Assembly (NCBI GenBank): GCA_023055505.1
Contig: JALIRH010000002.1
Span: 20,480,937-20,544,936, forward strand
Direction: 5' to 3'
DNA: 64,000 nucleotides
Source of the DNA: Callipepla californica brunnescens
Lineage: Eukaryota; Chordata; Aves; Galliformes; Odontophoridae
Under the pieces are notes generated by a model. That model saw only the letters and a program-made list of their open reading frames with translations. It ran no database searches and was not told the DNA's origin. Of the stretch, positions 53,280-64,000 are shown one piece after another. Position numbers and translations under genes: made by a program. The first letter of the stretch is position 1. Each line of letters begins with the position of its first letter.

Positions 53280-53965
53280 TACAGAGTTGTAGAATTGAGT
53301 TGCAAGGGACCCTTCAAAGTCATCTGATCCATCTCCCCTCCAATGAAGAGGGACACCCACAGATAGAACAGGTTGCTCAGAGCCCTGTACAGCCTGAGTT
53401 TGAATGTCTTCAGGAACGGAGCAACCACCACATCTTCAGGCAACTGTTCAAGTGCTTCACTATCCCTACCATAAAAACCTTTTTCCTTATATCCACCCTC
53501 TTCTACTTCAAAATCATTTAATCTTGTCCCATCCTAACAGACCCTGCTAAAGAGTCTGTTTCCTTCCTTATTCCAGCCCCCCTTTAGATACTGAAAGGCT
53601 ACTATCAAGTCTCCCCAATGCCTTCTCTTTTCCAGCTGATCAGCCCGAGCTCTCTCAGTCTGTCCTTATAGGAGAGCTGTTTCATCCCTTGGATCATTTT
53701 TGTGCCCCTCCTCTCGATGTGCTCCAACGGGCCCAAGTCTCATACTGTACTGAGGACCCCACATCTGGACACAGTACTCCAGCTGAGGCCTCACCTCACA
53801 GAGCAGAGTGACAGAATCACCTCCCTCACCATGCTGGTCACACATCATTTGATGCAGCCCAGGATACAGTTGGTTTTCTGGGCTGTGAGGCCACAATGCT
53901 GGATAATGGAAAGCTTGTCATCCACCAGTACCCATGCATCTCTTCAGTGCCACCTCATGTAAGGG
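53280..53965 (-). mobile_element. CR1 LINE, minus strand, about 1 kb from the CPQ exon
   Basis: Its 3' end is near GAGTTGTAGAATTGAGTTGC. It passes through ATGCCTTCTCTTTTCCAGC, CTGTCCTTATAGGAGAGCTG, the CAAGTCTCATACTGTACTGA segment shared with the copy at 460-1030, and GATGCAGCCCAGGATACAG, to about 53965. It is in the same orientation as the gene and lies inside the intron 991 bp past the exon's donor. Confidence 0.9.
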
Positions 53966-54369
53966 GTTTTGTTGCCAGACAGTTAAGCTTTCCCTCTGAC
54001 ATGGCTTTAAAAACCCAGCTACCTTCCAGCTGCCTTCCACCACACAGGTTCCCGCTCAGCCTGTAGCTCAAGTTCCAGAGGGTGGGCAGGGAGATGTTTC
54101 TGTATCATCCAGCTCTGAGCCTATGTGATCTCTCATCTCAGCCTGCAGGCTGTTGAACAAAGCCCACTGCAGGCATTAAGCTCACCAATAACTGTGTCAC
54201 ACTTCAAAAATGCTATGTTAATAACGGTGTGTACCTGATGGCTGGACTCTTCTCTATTTTATCTCTGTGCCTCAACTTCTGTTCTTCAGCAGAAGTGAGC
54301 ATTTTAAGTATAAGTTTTCACAGTCAGAAAAAAATCTTCAGATAAAAAAGGACTTCTCTTACCAATCAG

Positions 54370-54388
54370 AAAACAAAACAAAACAAAA
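54370..54388. repeat. (AAAAC)n short repeat
   Basis: Three AAAAC units followed by AAAAAG. Confidence 0.85.
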
Positions 54389-54955
54389 AGCTTAATTCAA
54401 AAGTAAAACTATATATGATAAGTAGGTAACACATTAAGACATCTAAAAATACAAGGAAACGTGGTTTCAGCCTACAATATTTAAAGAACAGAGTAAGAAT
54501 TACCAATCATACTTCTGAAGTGTTCTGAATTGATGGTGTTTGAAGCAGACAGATTACTGTTTCATCTAGTACAAGCCAGCCCAGTGCTGGGAAAATTACC
54601 AATACAGTAAAAACTATGCACATACGCTCCAGTCAAATATACAGCTATCACGCACATGTTGTCACCACAGACATTTGATTTTGATTACTTTAGAATATTC
54701 ATAGTAGCCTTGAGAATACAGGAAGTTCTTTAAAAATCACACAATTTGGATCGGTAACAAAAAATGAAAACATTTTGAAAGAATGACAAAGCACAGGGGA
54801 AAAGAATATTGTGCAGCCAATAGTTTCAAAACTGAACACCCACTCATAACTGGCAACATTTAAGTTGTAGAAAACAAAAATGCCCACCCAAAAATGACAT
54901 ATGTGAAGTAAAGGCTGAAATGTGAGATGCGGGGAGGAAAGAAAAAAGTGCTTAC

Positions 54956-55163
54956 CTAGCAATAGAAAAAGAAGCAATTGATCTAATGAGGGATGCCACT
55001 GCTCCAACCTTAGCAGCTTCCACTGCTCCCAGTGATCTGTACCGCACAGTTTCCCCATAACTGATGAAAGGTTGGTTGTAGACAACGATCTTCCCCTTGG
55101 CCTCTTGAGCTCTTCTGTGCAGCTCATCAAAAGAGGCTACCACTATGACTTCTGCTGTAATTC
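54956..55163 (-). CDS. CPQ: CPQ internal coding exon (third exon by human numbering)
   Basis: Internal exon of carboxypeptidase Q, a secreted and lysosomal zinc dipeptidase of family M28 that cleaves dipeptides. On the minus strand it follows a CTTTCAG acceptor and ends before a GTAAG donor (54955-54951). It is 208 nt: 2 nt finishing a Gly codon begun in the previous exon, 68 codons, and 2 nt (AG) completed as Ser by the next exon. The translation starts GITAEVIVVASFDEL and includes GKIVVYNQP, GAVEAAKVGA and ASLIRS, nearly identical to human CPQ residues about 145-214 as I recall them. The GKIV...GA pattern is the protease-associated-like part of the protein. The human Asn-Tyr-Ser sequon (N179) is Ser-Tyr-Gly here. 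No zinc ligand falls in this exon. The frame is fully open and conserved, so this is a functional exon and not a pseudogene. Exon numbering comes from memory of the human gene. Confidence 0.95.
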
Positions 55164-58100
55164 CTGAAAGAAAGCATTATAGTGATTTTACAGTTTTCTT
55201 ACAACTCTCCAAAAGCCAGTTTTAAAAGGCAGAAAAACACGGGTTGTACAGAATACAAGAAATCAGACAATTTCTCACTAGCAAAGGAAGAATATGTAAA
55301 AAGCTTCACTGGGACGGGTACTAAATAGCTGTAACTGCACCCTGAATCAAGAACACGCAGTACCACACTTGAAGAGCACGAGGGAGACATGGAGGGAATT
55401 CTGTCCTTTAAATGCGCTTTAATGCCTCACTGCAATCATTAACAGAATAAAAACATTTGCAAAAGCTGCCTATGGGATTAATAAGAAAGACAGAATTGTT
55501 TTGCTATGTTGCTAACCAACTTAGCTTAACATCAGACACATGAAAGCATATATTTATAGACTAAAACACGAAATTATTAAATCCATAAATGAAAAGAAAT
55601 TAAAGCTTTACAGTTAAAAAAAAATGTGCTGCAGCATGACTATAAATTTAAAAAATAAATAAATGAAAACTTCATATGTAATTCAGAAGAATACCACAGC
55701 TGTACTGAAGTCTTTTTGGGAGTTTTCCCAGGAGTCCATGTTTCCCAGCTGTAATACAGGAACACAGGCAGGTACTTCTGGAAAACTATTAACACATGCT
55801 AAGTTACATCCCACCCACCTGTTTGTTTTTAATATTTGGAATAACTTTAAATAGCCACATTATCTTGTTCAAGTGTAAAAAAAAAAAGAAAAAAAAGGAA
55901 TTCATAGATAATTAGCTTTTTCCAAACCCAGAGAACGCTTCTATCTTGTCAGAACATTAATCAGGGAGCTCTATTTCAAGCCATTTAAAAACTAATTCAA
56001 TAAAATTATCACTGTGTTTAAAATCTGATTTTGCTGACTGATTACAGAGATAGCAAGGTGGACTAAGACTTTTCTTCCAAATATAGCATGGATGCCTGAA
56101 ATTTTAGTGTTGCACACTTCACCTAATAGCCAAAAAATAAATCAGTGAAAGCTTAAACACAAAGGTCCAGTAAGGATTTGTCAAACTATCAGATTTGAAA
56201 AAGGAAATGTTTCTCCTTGAAAGTATTTTTTTTTTCTATAAGTTTTACAGAGCTTTCAGCCTTTTATTTAGAACTGTAATACATGAAAAGGACTGAGAAA
56301 AATACATGAGCATCACCTTTCCTAGCATCTATATCCAGGCTCGTGGCTTCTTCAAGATCAAATTACAGTATACTTCAAAACGTTACAGAAACTCTCACAC
56401 AAAAAGTCTGGTTTCTTAAGAGTGCATGAGACACCAACTGCTGCAGGAAATGCTAGTGGATTTTAGCTACAGGACTAACCTGGCATGAGAGTTGTAAAAA
56501 TTTTAACCAAATAACTATTTATATTCTTAGCTTTACAAGAAGGGGCATCAAAAGCCATAGCAGAGAATCACCTTCAAATTCTACCTCGATGCTGTTGGCA
56601 GGGAGGCAAGAGTGCTAACAGACTCTACCTGTGTCTACTGACTGGCGGTCCCAATGCCTACTAAGGAGCATCCCTCTGACAGAATCGTTCTGCAGATGGA
56701 ACTGCCACTGGAAACAGAGCCAGCTACTGCAAAATCTCATTTTCCACAAGAAAATTCAAGGCCTCAGTAGGTTGATGCTGAAATCCATGACTTATACCAG
56801 CTCTTGATGCAGCTGAGCTGCTCACCCCAGTGTTCCACTTGGGTCATGCAGCACTGCACTGGGAGGACAGATGTTGCATTGCTGCCTGTTCAGCAAAGAA
56901 AGCAAGGAGTGTAAGTGGTTTTAGCACTGCTTTATTGCACTAATGAACAAACATCCACTCTGGATGGTTTTAAAGAAAGCCACAGGCAGCTAGCAACTAT
57001 CTGCCATACCTAAGAAGTGCTGGGGACCAGCACATTTACCACCCTGCCCTGCAGGCAGGCATCAGGAGCTCAGGCATGGTGTTCTATGGGAGTTAAAATC
57101 AAGGATAAGAGCTGAGACCCCCATCCCAGGGTCTCTGCTTTCAGTGTTCTCAAAGCAGCTAAACAAAGCCATCCTTTGACAAAATAAAACAAAGGTTCTC
57201 TCTGCAAATTTAACTTAAATGACTGCATGTTATATGTAAAGCATCAATTACAGCACATTCCATAACAAAATGGTCACTGGTGTAACTTCTGACTAATCCA
57301 GTGTCTCGTTTGTACTTTAGTGCCACTTGATTCCATTTCAGCCTCAGTGACAAGTACAATGTTTAAATAAATACACGAACACATACATAAAACCCCCTAA
57401 GACTTAACAATGAAAAGGCAGAAATGAAACAAAAAGCCCATCAGTTTCCCTTAAAGGAGAATGAATTGGTCCCTCTGAAAAAGAGAAGTGTCTCACCTCA
57501 CCAAGCCTTTAACCAAACCAACCAAACTCTTCTCCTTGCATCTCCCACCACACCAGCGCCTCACAGCTCTATTCCTCATCTCTAATGCTCTTCTATTCCT
57601 TCCTTACTACTGTCATTACCTGATGCAAAGCTTGGCCGTGTGGTACTGAACAGAAGCATTCAGAGAACCTATTTAAGGAGGGAGCTGAACTGCCATCTTA
57701 CTTAGGCAAAATACACAGACTATAACCTGCACAGCCCAAGAGATGAAAAACATCTGGGAGTTAGCTAAGTAAACTGTGCGAAGCCTAGAAGACAAAATTC
57801 TGAGCACAACAAATCTGGCTGACAGCTTGGTTCTCACCATATGAAAGATCATATTTGTTGGGTTGGCCAGTGAGCAGAAGAATCTGCACAGTGCTGCGGC
57901 TTTCATTTCTCGTATTAACCAGTAAACTGCACTATGCCATTTCTGAGAACTGAGGTACAGGAAAAATGTTAATGACAGGAACAAGCAATGAACTGAAGTA
58001 CTACAGTCTTCTGTACACAGAAGTGTATGTTTCTATCTGAACGCCTGGCTAGGCCGCAACGCTGCTCACATTGCCAATCGAAATAAATGGCACTGCATGC

Positions 58101-60746
58101 ATTAGCAAGGTCTGAAATTCTTCACAGGCAGGAGGAAGGTGAGATGGATTACAGTTACTCTTCATTAGCTACAGAAAGTCCAATAATATGTATTTTAAAA
58201 AAGCACCCATAAATCAGCCGTCTGTACTGCTGCCATACGTCAGAAACCTCATTTCTTGGCATGAACAGTTCTATCACAAGAGCCATCTCCCAGCACCTGC
58301 TTACCTGCCAGCAACGATGCTAGAATTAGATTAGTTCAAAGGGCAACTTATTCTCTTCAAGATTAAATGAACCAAATATTTAAGAAATTTTAGTACCTGG
58401 AGTTATGCATCTGCCTATGTTAGTAACAGGTTTCAAAGAGGAGCAAGAGAAAAGGTAAAACCCACCCTATCATCACGTTTTAAGAATTGATGAATTCCTA
58501 ACAGAACAGTTCAATGGAAACTTCATATAGAATATTGCTGACATTCTTGGTCACACCAGGGCAAGACACGGCAAGATTTTAATGCATCAAGCATCACCAG
58601 TTTCTGAGATTTGGTAATCTACCCTTTCTCAGTTTTAAATTATTACCATCCTACAATTCTTAAATGTATACAGATTTGACCCAGTTAGTTACTATCAGGT
58701 GCTGTATTAAAAAAAAGAATTTAGCAAAGTCAGAAAGAAGTATAATTTGCATACCATTTAATCTTACTGTGTAGTACACTGCTGATCACTCAATTAATGC
58801 CAATATTACTTTCCTTTTTTCTTTCCTCAGATTTCTCCATTTCCACTTCAAAACTGCTGAAGGAACCTGCTGCATCAAGGTATGTTGAATTCCGGGCTGA
58901 TAATACCTATTTAGCAGGTAGAACTCTCAAGCTTTTGTGACTGGATGATTTGAGTTATATTTCTGGAGCTGGAGCGGAAATCGTCGGAACGGAAGATTTT
59001 TGGTAGAAGACTAAAAAGGCAAATTTAGTGTTGAAAAATAAATAGGGTAAGGGACTTGCCAAGATATACTATCAAGGCCATCAAGCATCCTCTGAAATCA
59101 GCCCAGAAAACATTTTTTCCCTCAACTACATCTTAACTCTTCAAAGTTTGACCTTTATCTTAAGGTCTGAGGTCTTTTTACTTCCTGAATTCATGCCACA
59201 CCAACCACAATAGGACCCTACTCCAGACCAGTTTGTTTTGTGCTTTACTAGAAGAAAGAACTCTTTTTCTCTTTTGTGCATGCTTGCCAGGGCACAGAAG
59301 GAGCAAGGCAAAGACCTCTGCTTTGGTGCATTTTCTAAAGTAAACAAAAGTGAAACTATTCTGCACCGGCACTCAATGTACAGTGTGCTTCAGCTCATCA
59401 TATTGAATGTACATGAGAAGACTTCCTTGGATTCCTGGGAAAAGCAAAGGATTACACAGCTATCACTTAGCAAGGGGGCCTCTGCCAAATGCTTTCCAAT
59501 GGAACAGCTTTCAATGAAAAATTAACTAGTATATGCAATTCTGTAATTGTAAGCTATGAACAAGAGCTAGCACCCATCACATTTGTATATATTTTTATAA
59601 GAATGTTGCTTTTGAGCTTTCTCCAGGAAGTAGTTCAGCTTGCCCCAAAGGTTCCAGAGAATTCAGCAAGATTTTCAGAAAAACAAACCCAAATTCAGGA
59701 TCCACTCATCAAACTAAGGTTTGGTGTCTGACTAAAGCAAATGAAAGATTCACATCATCACATTCCTCCCTCTCTCAAAAGCTATTAGCACTGACTGAAA
59801 ACTTAAAATACTCTTGACTCCAAGCAACATCTTTGCTCTATCAACACATATTAATGTGTTGAAAACAATTATAATATGAAGAAAAGAGCAAATATTTTAA
59901 TGCAAATTAAGAAATGAAGGAGAGTGGTATTATCATGAAATATTACTTTGTAAAATATGAATATGCTTTTGGAAAATGTGATCTCACCTACTCAGTGGAG
60001 CACAAAATAGAATTACTTCACAAAACTAAAATTACATAGGAGAGTCATCCAAAAGGATGAGGCTCTTCAGTTCTTTTGCACAGCACAGAGACTAAGCGTA
60101 TTATTCAGTCCTTTAAGAAGACAGAGAGAAAAATAAACAGTATGTAATAGTTATGTTTTCAACAAATATGTCTAGAATTTCCAGCAAGTACTGGATCCTA
60201 CCACAGCAGCTTGGTTTCAGTAACATGTAGCTTACTGGGCAGTAGTAAATCCTGCAGCAAGAAGGCTGCACTTGATGCCCAGCATGATGCCCTGGGAGCC
60301 AGCAGAGAAAGGCAGTGGATGCACAAAGTGCTGTTACAGCAGCACTGCAGCTGATGCTCCCAGGACAGCCCTAAAAAGGACAAGAGCTTGCTATATACAT
60401 CCTGCAGAGAGAGTCAAGCATTAGAAAGCAGGACTCAGAAAGACCAGCTGCTGAATATGTCCACGTCCAAGTTAGCAAGAAGCACAGAGAGCAACCCATC
60501 CCTTATAAGAGAGATGCCAGTCAAGGCAGGCTGCTCCTTGGGAGTGAAGTGGCAGCACCTCACTGTGCACACATCTCCCATGCATTCAGAAAACCACACA
60601 CCATTAGTGTGAGGCAGGAGCTTCAGCCTGAGCTTCCCAGCTGCCAGGAAAACACCTTAAGTTCAGTGACACCATAAAGAGTCATCATCTGAAGATTAAT
60701 TTCTCTGCTGCTACTAGTCTGTACAGTTCATGTGCATATCCATTAC

Positions 60747-60815
60747 AGCAGGGACTAGAACCCACATCCTTTCCAGACAGCATCTTCACCCCAAACCACA
60801 GAGATACTCCCACTC
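60747..60815 (+). repeat. Possible MIR/tRNA-SINE-like remnant
   Basis: AGCAGGGACTAGAACCCACA followed by CCAGACAGCATCTTC and CCAAACCACAGAGATACTCC resembles the tail of MIR-type SINEs (…GAACCCAGG…CTAACCAC…). No intact tRNA fold is present. Confidence 0.4.
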
Positions 60816-61390
60816 CCTAAATCTTCAGAATGCCACCAGCCTAACTTCTGTTCCAGATGCCAAGCCACTGAACACCACAGCACCAAAAGTCCTTAATGAA
60901 TAAGAGCTTTTACATTCCAAGAAAAACAGGAGCATTATTATCACAGAGTTGTTCTAAGAAATAAATAAAGCAATCCAGGAATCCACAACTTAGTCTCGTG
61001 GGCTCCAAACATGAATCAATTGCACCCTACGCACTGAAAAGCAGGGATCCACAGAAGGTAGGAGAGCTTTGTCTTGCACATTTCTCTCAAGCTTCAGACT
61101 CTCGCTCACATCACCAAACCCTTGATCAGAATGAGTACTCAAGCCCATTCCTTCTCCTTGGAGATCAGTGATCACCTAAGATTCTAGAGGGCAATTTCTC
61201 TGTCACACACTAGAAACGCCTTTTTCACCAGCCTTCTATTAATCCACTTGAGTTTCCTAATCCATTTCACTATGCACTGGGAGAAAATGCATCAGGCAGG
61301 TCTGAGGCCAGGTGACAGTTTTCTGCAGCACCCCTGGCTTAAAAAGACTGAGCCTAAGGCAACTATACGCTCTTTCAGCAGCTTCAGGAA

Positions 61391-61490
61391 ACATTATGAT
61401 CCCTATTTTATAAATAACACTCTGGAATTAAATTCTTATTTTGTAAGTGGCAAAACTCCCACTATTTTCTGTAAGAGCAGGACTGGACCA
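61391..61490 (+). repeat. Possible MIR core remnant
   Basis: CATTATGATCCCTATTTTAT, then AACACTCTGGAATTAA and GTAAGTGGCAAAACTCCCAC, match the sense and spacing of the conserved MIR/CORE-SINE central region. Heavily diverged. Confidence 0.4.
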
Positions 61491-62839
61491 AATGTTGTTG
61501 ATAGTTAAACAAAAAATCCCACAACTCCAACAAACAAACTAGGAAAAAGTCTGCCAATGCATCATTTTTACATTCATATAATTTCAGTTTCACTGCTACA
61601 AACAGTACAGAGAAACCAGAGGACGTTCCTTTCTAGGGGAGGCACTCAGGGCAGGATGCATTCTGGGGTTTATTCTCTTTGTCAGTATTTCTTTAAAATG
61701 AAATGTCAGGGTCAGACAGCCAACAGGAAAAATAAAGTGCATTTTAAAACATATGAAAAAAAAATATGATTTCTTTGATACTTTATGGTCGAGCATCTGC
61801 TAAACTACCATTTTTCCTCAATTATGGGATCCTCAAAGCAACAATTATATTTGTTTTCCTCAAAATTTTGGGGATATAATCAGCACTACCAGAAATCAAC
61901 ACAACCTCTCTCTATATATAACTGCATGCTTTGCCAATGCTGAAACACTAGAAATGAGACAAGGACATTGACTAAATATGGTAAACCTCCAGTTTCTCAG
62001 CCCCCTAAACTGAGCACTTTCTAACATTCAATCCTGTTTGTAACCTAGGACTTCGTTTCTTTGAGGTAGGTCATTTTCAGTCTCTGCTGACTTCTAGAAA
62101 TCCAGGTCACTCTGCATTTCATGTTTCTCTTCTTCCCAACAGTATGACAAGCACAAAAGTTACTCCCTCACTGTAACAAGATCAAAGGAAGAAAAAACAT
62201 TCTCTTTGACCCAACATCTTCGAATCTTGGGATACATTAAAAGGGAATAGAGGTGTTTTCTGTGTGGGTTTTTTTTCCTCTTAAATAAAAATTCTAATCT
62301 TTCCTGCCCTGCCTTTTTTGTTGTACAAATCAGACTGAATGTGGAAATTTGACATCTTGGCACGTTGCCCAGTCCTGAAAAAGAAGATACAGAAACGTAC
62401 ATTTTATCTACGAGATTACAAGGTACCGAGAATCCTCCTGCACATCATCAGAGCTGCCTCAGCCTCCAGTGAGCCAAGCAGCTCGGTGCCAAACTCATAT
62501 CTGGGCCAAAGTGGACAACTCCAGGCAAATCAAGAAATGGGAAAAGTTCTGTCTATGTCCCATATGGCTTTTAGTCCCAAAGGCCTGGGTTAGATAGAAG
62601 ACCAGCAGGAAGTGAAACACTCCTTTTATCCAAAGTCAACACCAGATCAAGGTCCAAGGCTAAAATACTACTACTGCTGAGGGCTTCCTGATTCTTTCCC
62701 CAAATATTGTGGATTTTTTTTCCATGTATTTTCAGCATACACTGAAATGGAAAGTGAGCAAATGTAGCACGTGCTCTGGTTATTTGGCCACTCTTAGGAA
62801 AGATGGGTTTGAATTTCCAGAGACAGAAGGGAAAATGAA

Positions 62840-62895
62840 CCCTCTCTTTCCAACACCCAAAGCCAGGTTTCTAACCACTGTTAACGGTGCTGCCA
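62840..62895 (+). repeat. Possible MIR/tRNA-SINE tail remnant
   Basis: CCAAAGCCAGGTTTCTAACC followed by ACTGTTAACGGTGCTGCC resembles the end of MIR-like elements (CTAACCACT…TGCTGCC). Short and weak. Confidence 0.35.
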
Positions 62896-63306
62896 TTTCA
62901 ATAAAGAGCCCTTCAGACTGCTAGCTCGGGGAGCAGAGCTCCAGGAAGAGCTTGATGGGCACACAGGGACTGTGGAGTCCAATATGAAACATTCAACACT
63001 CATGAAGAGAAGCTGCTTTTAATTCTTCTGCCAATGTTTCTTACTTTCTTAGCTCATCAACTCTCATGACTGGTGGCACATAATGGAACAGGAGGATGTA
63101 AAAGCAAGAAATAGCCTCTCATGCCTACCATTGGGCAAGGGGAGTCACCTCCTCTTGCCTCTACACTGACTCTGAAGGACAGAGTTCAGCACTGCTGTCC
63201 TCTGGGTGCCAGCAGGGATCAGCAGCACCAAGGAAGGGCTCTGTCAAGGCTTTACAGACAGCACTTTGTAAATCAAGGTGTCTGAAACATACCCCCATGG
63301 GAATAT

Positions 63307-63350
63307 GGGGATTTAAACACACAACCACCACTGAGCTAGCCCCTAACACC
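63307..63350 (-). repeat. tRNA-like fragment (SINE head or tRNA pseudogene)
   Basis: On the minus strand it reads GGGGCTAGCTCAGTGGTGG, then TTGTGTGTTTAAATCCCC. This holds an A-box-like CTAGCTCAGTGG and a B-box-like GTTTAAATCCC, but they are only about 11 bases apart. The anticodon arm is missing, so it is not a functional tRNA. Confidence 0.35.
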
Positions 63351-64000
63351 TTTGGGATCACCTGTCCTGTCCACAGAGCACAGGCACTAATGGCCAGACC
63401 CACAGAGCTGCTGTCTCACAGTCAATGCTCAGCATCCCTCAGGCACAACCACACGTGGCTGATCTGCACGACCTCACTCAGTGCAGCAACAGCAGTGCTA
63501 TGCCAGCAGAATCAGCATTAAACGTCTTGTATCAAGTTGCACTATTTTGATTACAAGATGACTCACGTTCCCACAGATTCTTGGCTAAAACAAGAGAAAT
63601 CAGATATTCCCTGACTGAGGGAAATGGTTCAAATATTTTAAATGCACTCTATGGCAACCGCCTATCTCTGTTTCTCAAGAACAGGGCAGAGTGACAATCG
63701 CTGGCTGAAGTAGAAGGATATGGGAACAAATTCCTCAGAAGCAATGAAGCAGTGGTTTTAAAAATGCCTACATACGTGATCTTCACTCCATATTTAAGAT
63801 GAGGTGTGTTTTAGGGCCTTTCTGAGCAGCACCTCCCAGCTCTCAGCCACGGATGCCGGAGGTTTCCCTTGGCCTTTCTGTCTGTTTATGGACACTCAGG
63901 CCCCAGAGCAGGAGCCAAAGGCAGACCGGGGTTGACAATCCTGTGGGCATGGCAACCTGCCACAGCTCACACACAGTGAGACAAAGACAGAAGAAACCTG

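Larger units (their letters stand above)
28301..54955 (-). other. CPQ: CPQ intron between the two exons (complete, phase 2)
   Basis: A complete GT-AG intron of 26,655 nt. The donor is GTAAGCAC at its 54955 end, and the acceptor tract is T-rich, ending TTTCCTATAG at 28301. It contains a minus-strand CR1 cluster at 29.9-36.2 kb and scattered CR1 copies at 44.9, 46.5, 47.4 and 53.3 kb, each listed separately. Apart from simple repeats, I see no recognisable gene, RNA gene or repeat family in 28301-29899, 30836-32792, 33526-34845, 36200-44881, 44961-46535, 46802-47385, 47700-53279 and 53966-54955. The stretch 39846-40394 is open in both orientations and is discussed as a finding. Confidence 0.9.
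55164..64000 (-). other. CPQ: CPQ intron upstream of the first exon seen (partial, runs off the right edge)
   Basis: Ends at the acceptor CTTTCAG just above 55163. The preceding exon should encode the signal peptide, the propeptide and about 140 residues ending in the GLGSSIGTPPE region. No minus-strand frame of that kind occurs up to 64000, so it lies beyond the window. The intron is phase 1. 55164-60746 holds only A-rich simple sequence, and I see no CR1 in it. Faint MIR/tRNA-SINE-like remnants occur at 60.7-63.4 kb. Confidence 0.75.

Noticed and set aside
54699..55130. 143-codon minus-strand frame across the CPQ exon
   Set aside because: Different frame from the conserved CPQ translation and runs on into the intron.
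55164..64000. N-terminal CPQ coding exon
   Set aside because: No minus-strand frame with the signal peptide and PPE(G) ending was found; probably beyond the right edge.

Overview
This is vertebrate nuclear DNA, almost certainly from a bird and plausibly a galliform or waterfowl. It is AT-rich and intron-dominated, and its dispersed repeats are mostly 5'-truncated CR1 LINEs that end in the avian-type 3' octamer (ATTCTATG-like). There are no bacterial-style operons, no Shine-Dalgarno sites, no CRISPR array and no dense coding.

The only host coding sequence I can support is two internal exons of one minus-strand gene, CPQ (carboxypeptidase Q, also called plasma glutamate carboxypeptidase, peptidase family M28). 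The upstream exon is 54956-55163 and the next is 28093-28300. Each is 208 nt, each is bounded by AG/GT splice sites, and they join in frame across a 26.7 kb phase-2 intron. Together they encode about 138 residues, matching roughly residues 145-283 of the human protein: the protease-associated-like segment and the stretch just before the first zinc ligand. The N-terminal coding exon should lie beyond base 64000. The exons with the catalytic zinc ligands should lie on the minus strand below base 1. I could not find either inside the window.

Region by region: 1-28092 is the intron downstream of the second exon, with CR1 copies at 0.5-1.0, 5.4-6.3, 12.1-13.3 and 18.7-20.2 kb and a (CA)24 microsatellite at 22.7 kb. 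28301-54955 is the intron between the exons. It holds a dense CR1 cluster at 29.9-36.2 kb, including a CR1 inserted into another CR1, and scattered copies at 44.9, 46.5, 47.4 and 53.3 kb. 55164-64000 is the intron upstream of the first exon seen; it has no CR1 that I can see but several faint MIR/tRNA-SINE-like remnants at 60.7-63.4 kb.

Nearly all open reading frames of 60-200 codons are chance frames or antisense readings of CR1. I found no convincing undescribed system. The points worth a second look are CR1 insertion history (nested copies, a 3'-to-3' palindromic junction, a strand bias), the loss of a conserved glycosylation sequon in CPQ, and two CpG-retaining, non-repeat intronic patches.
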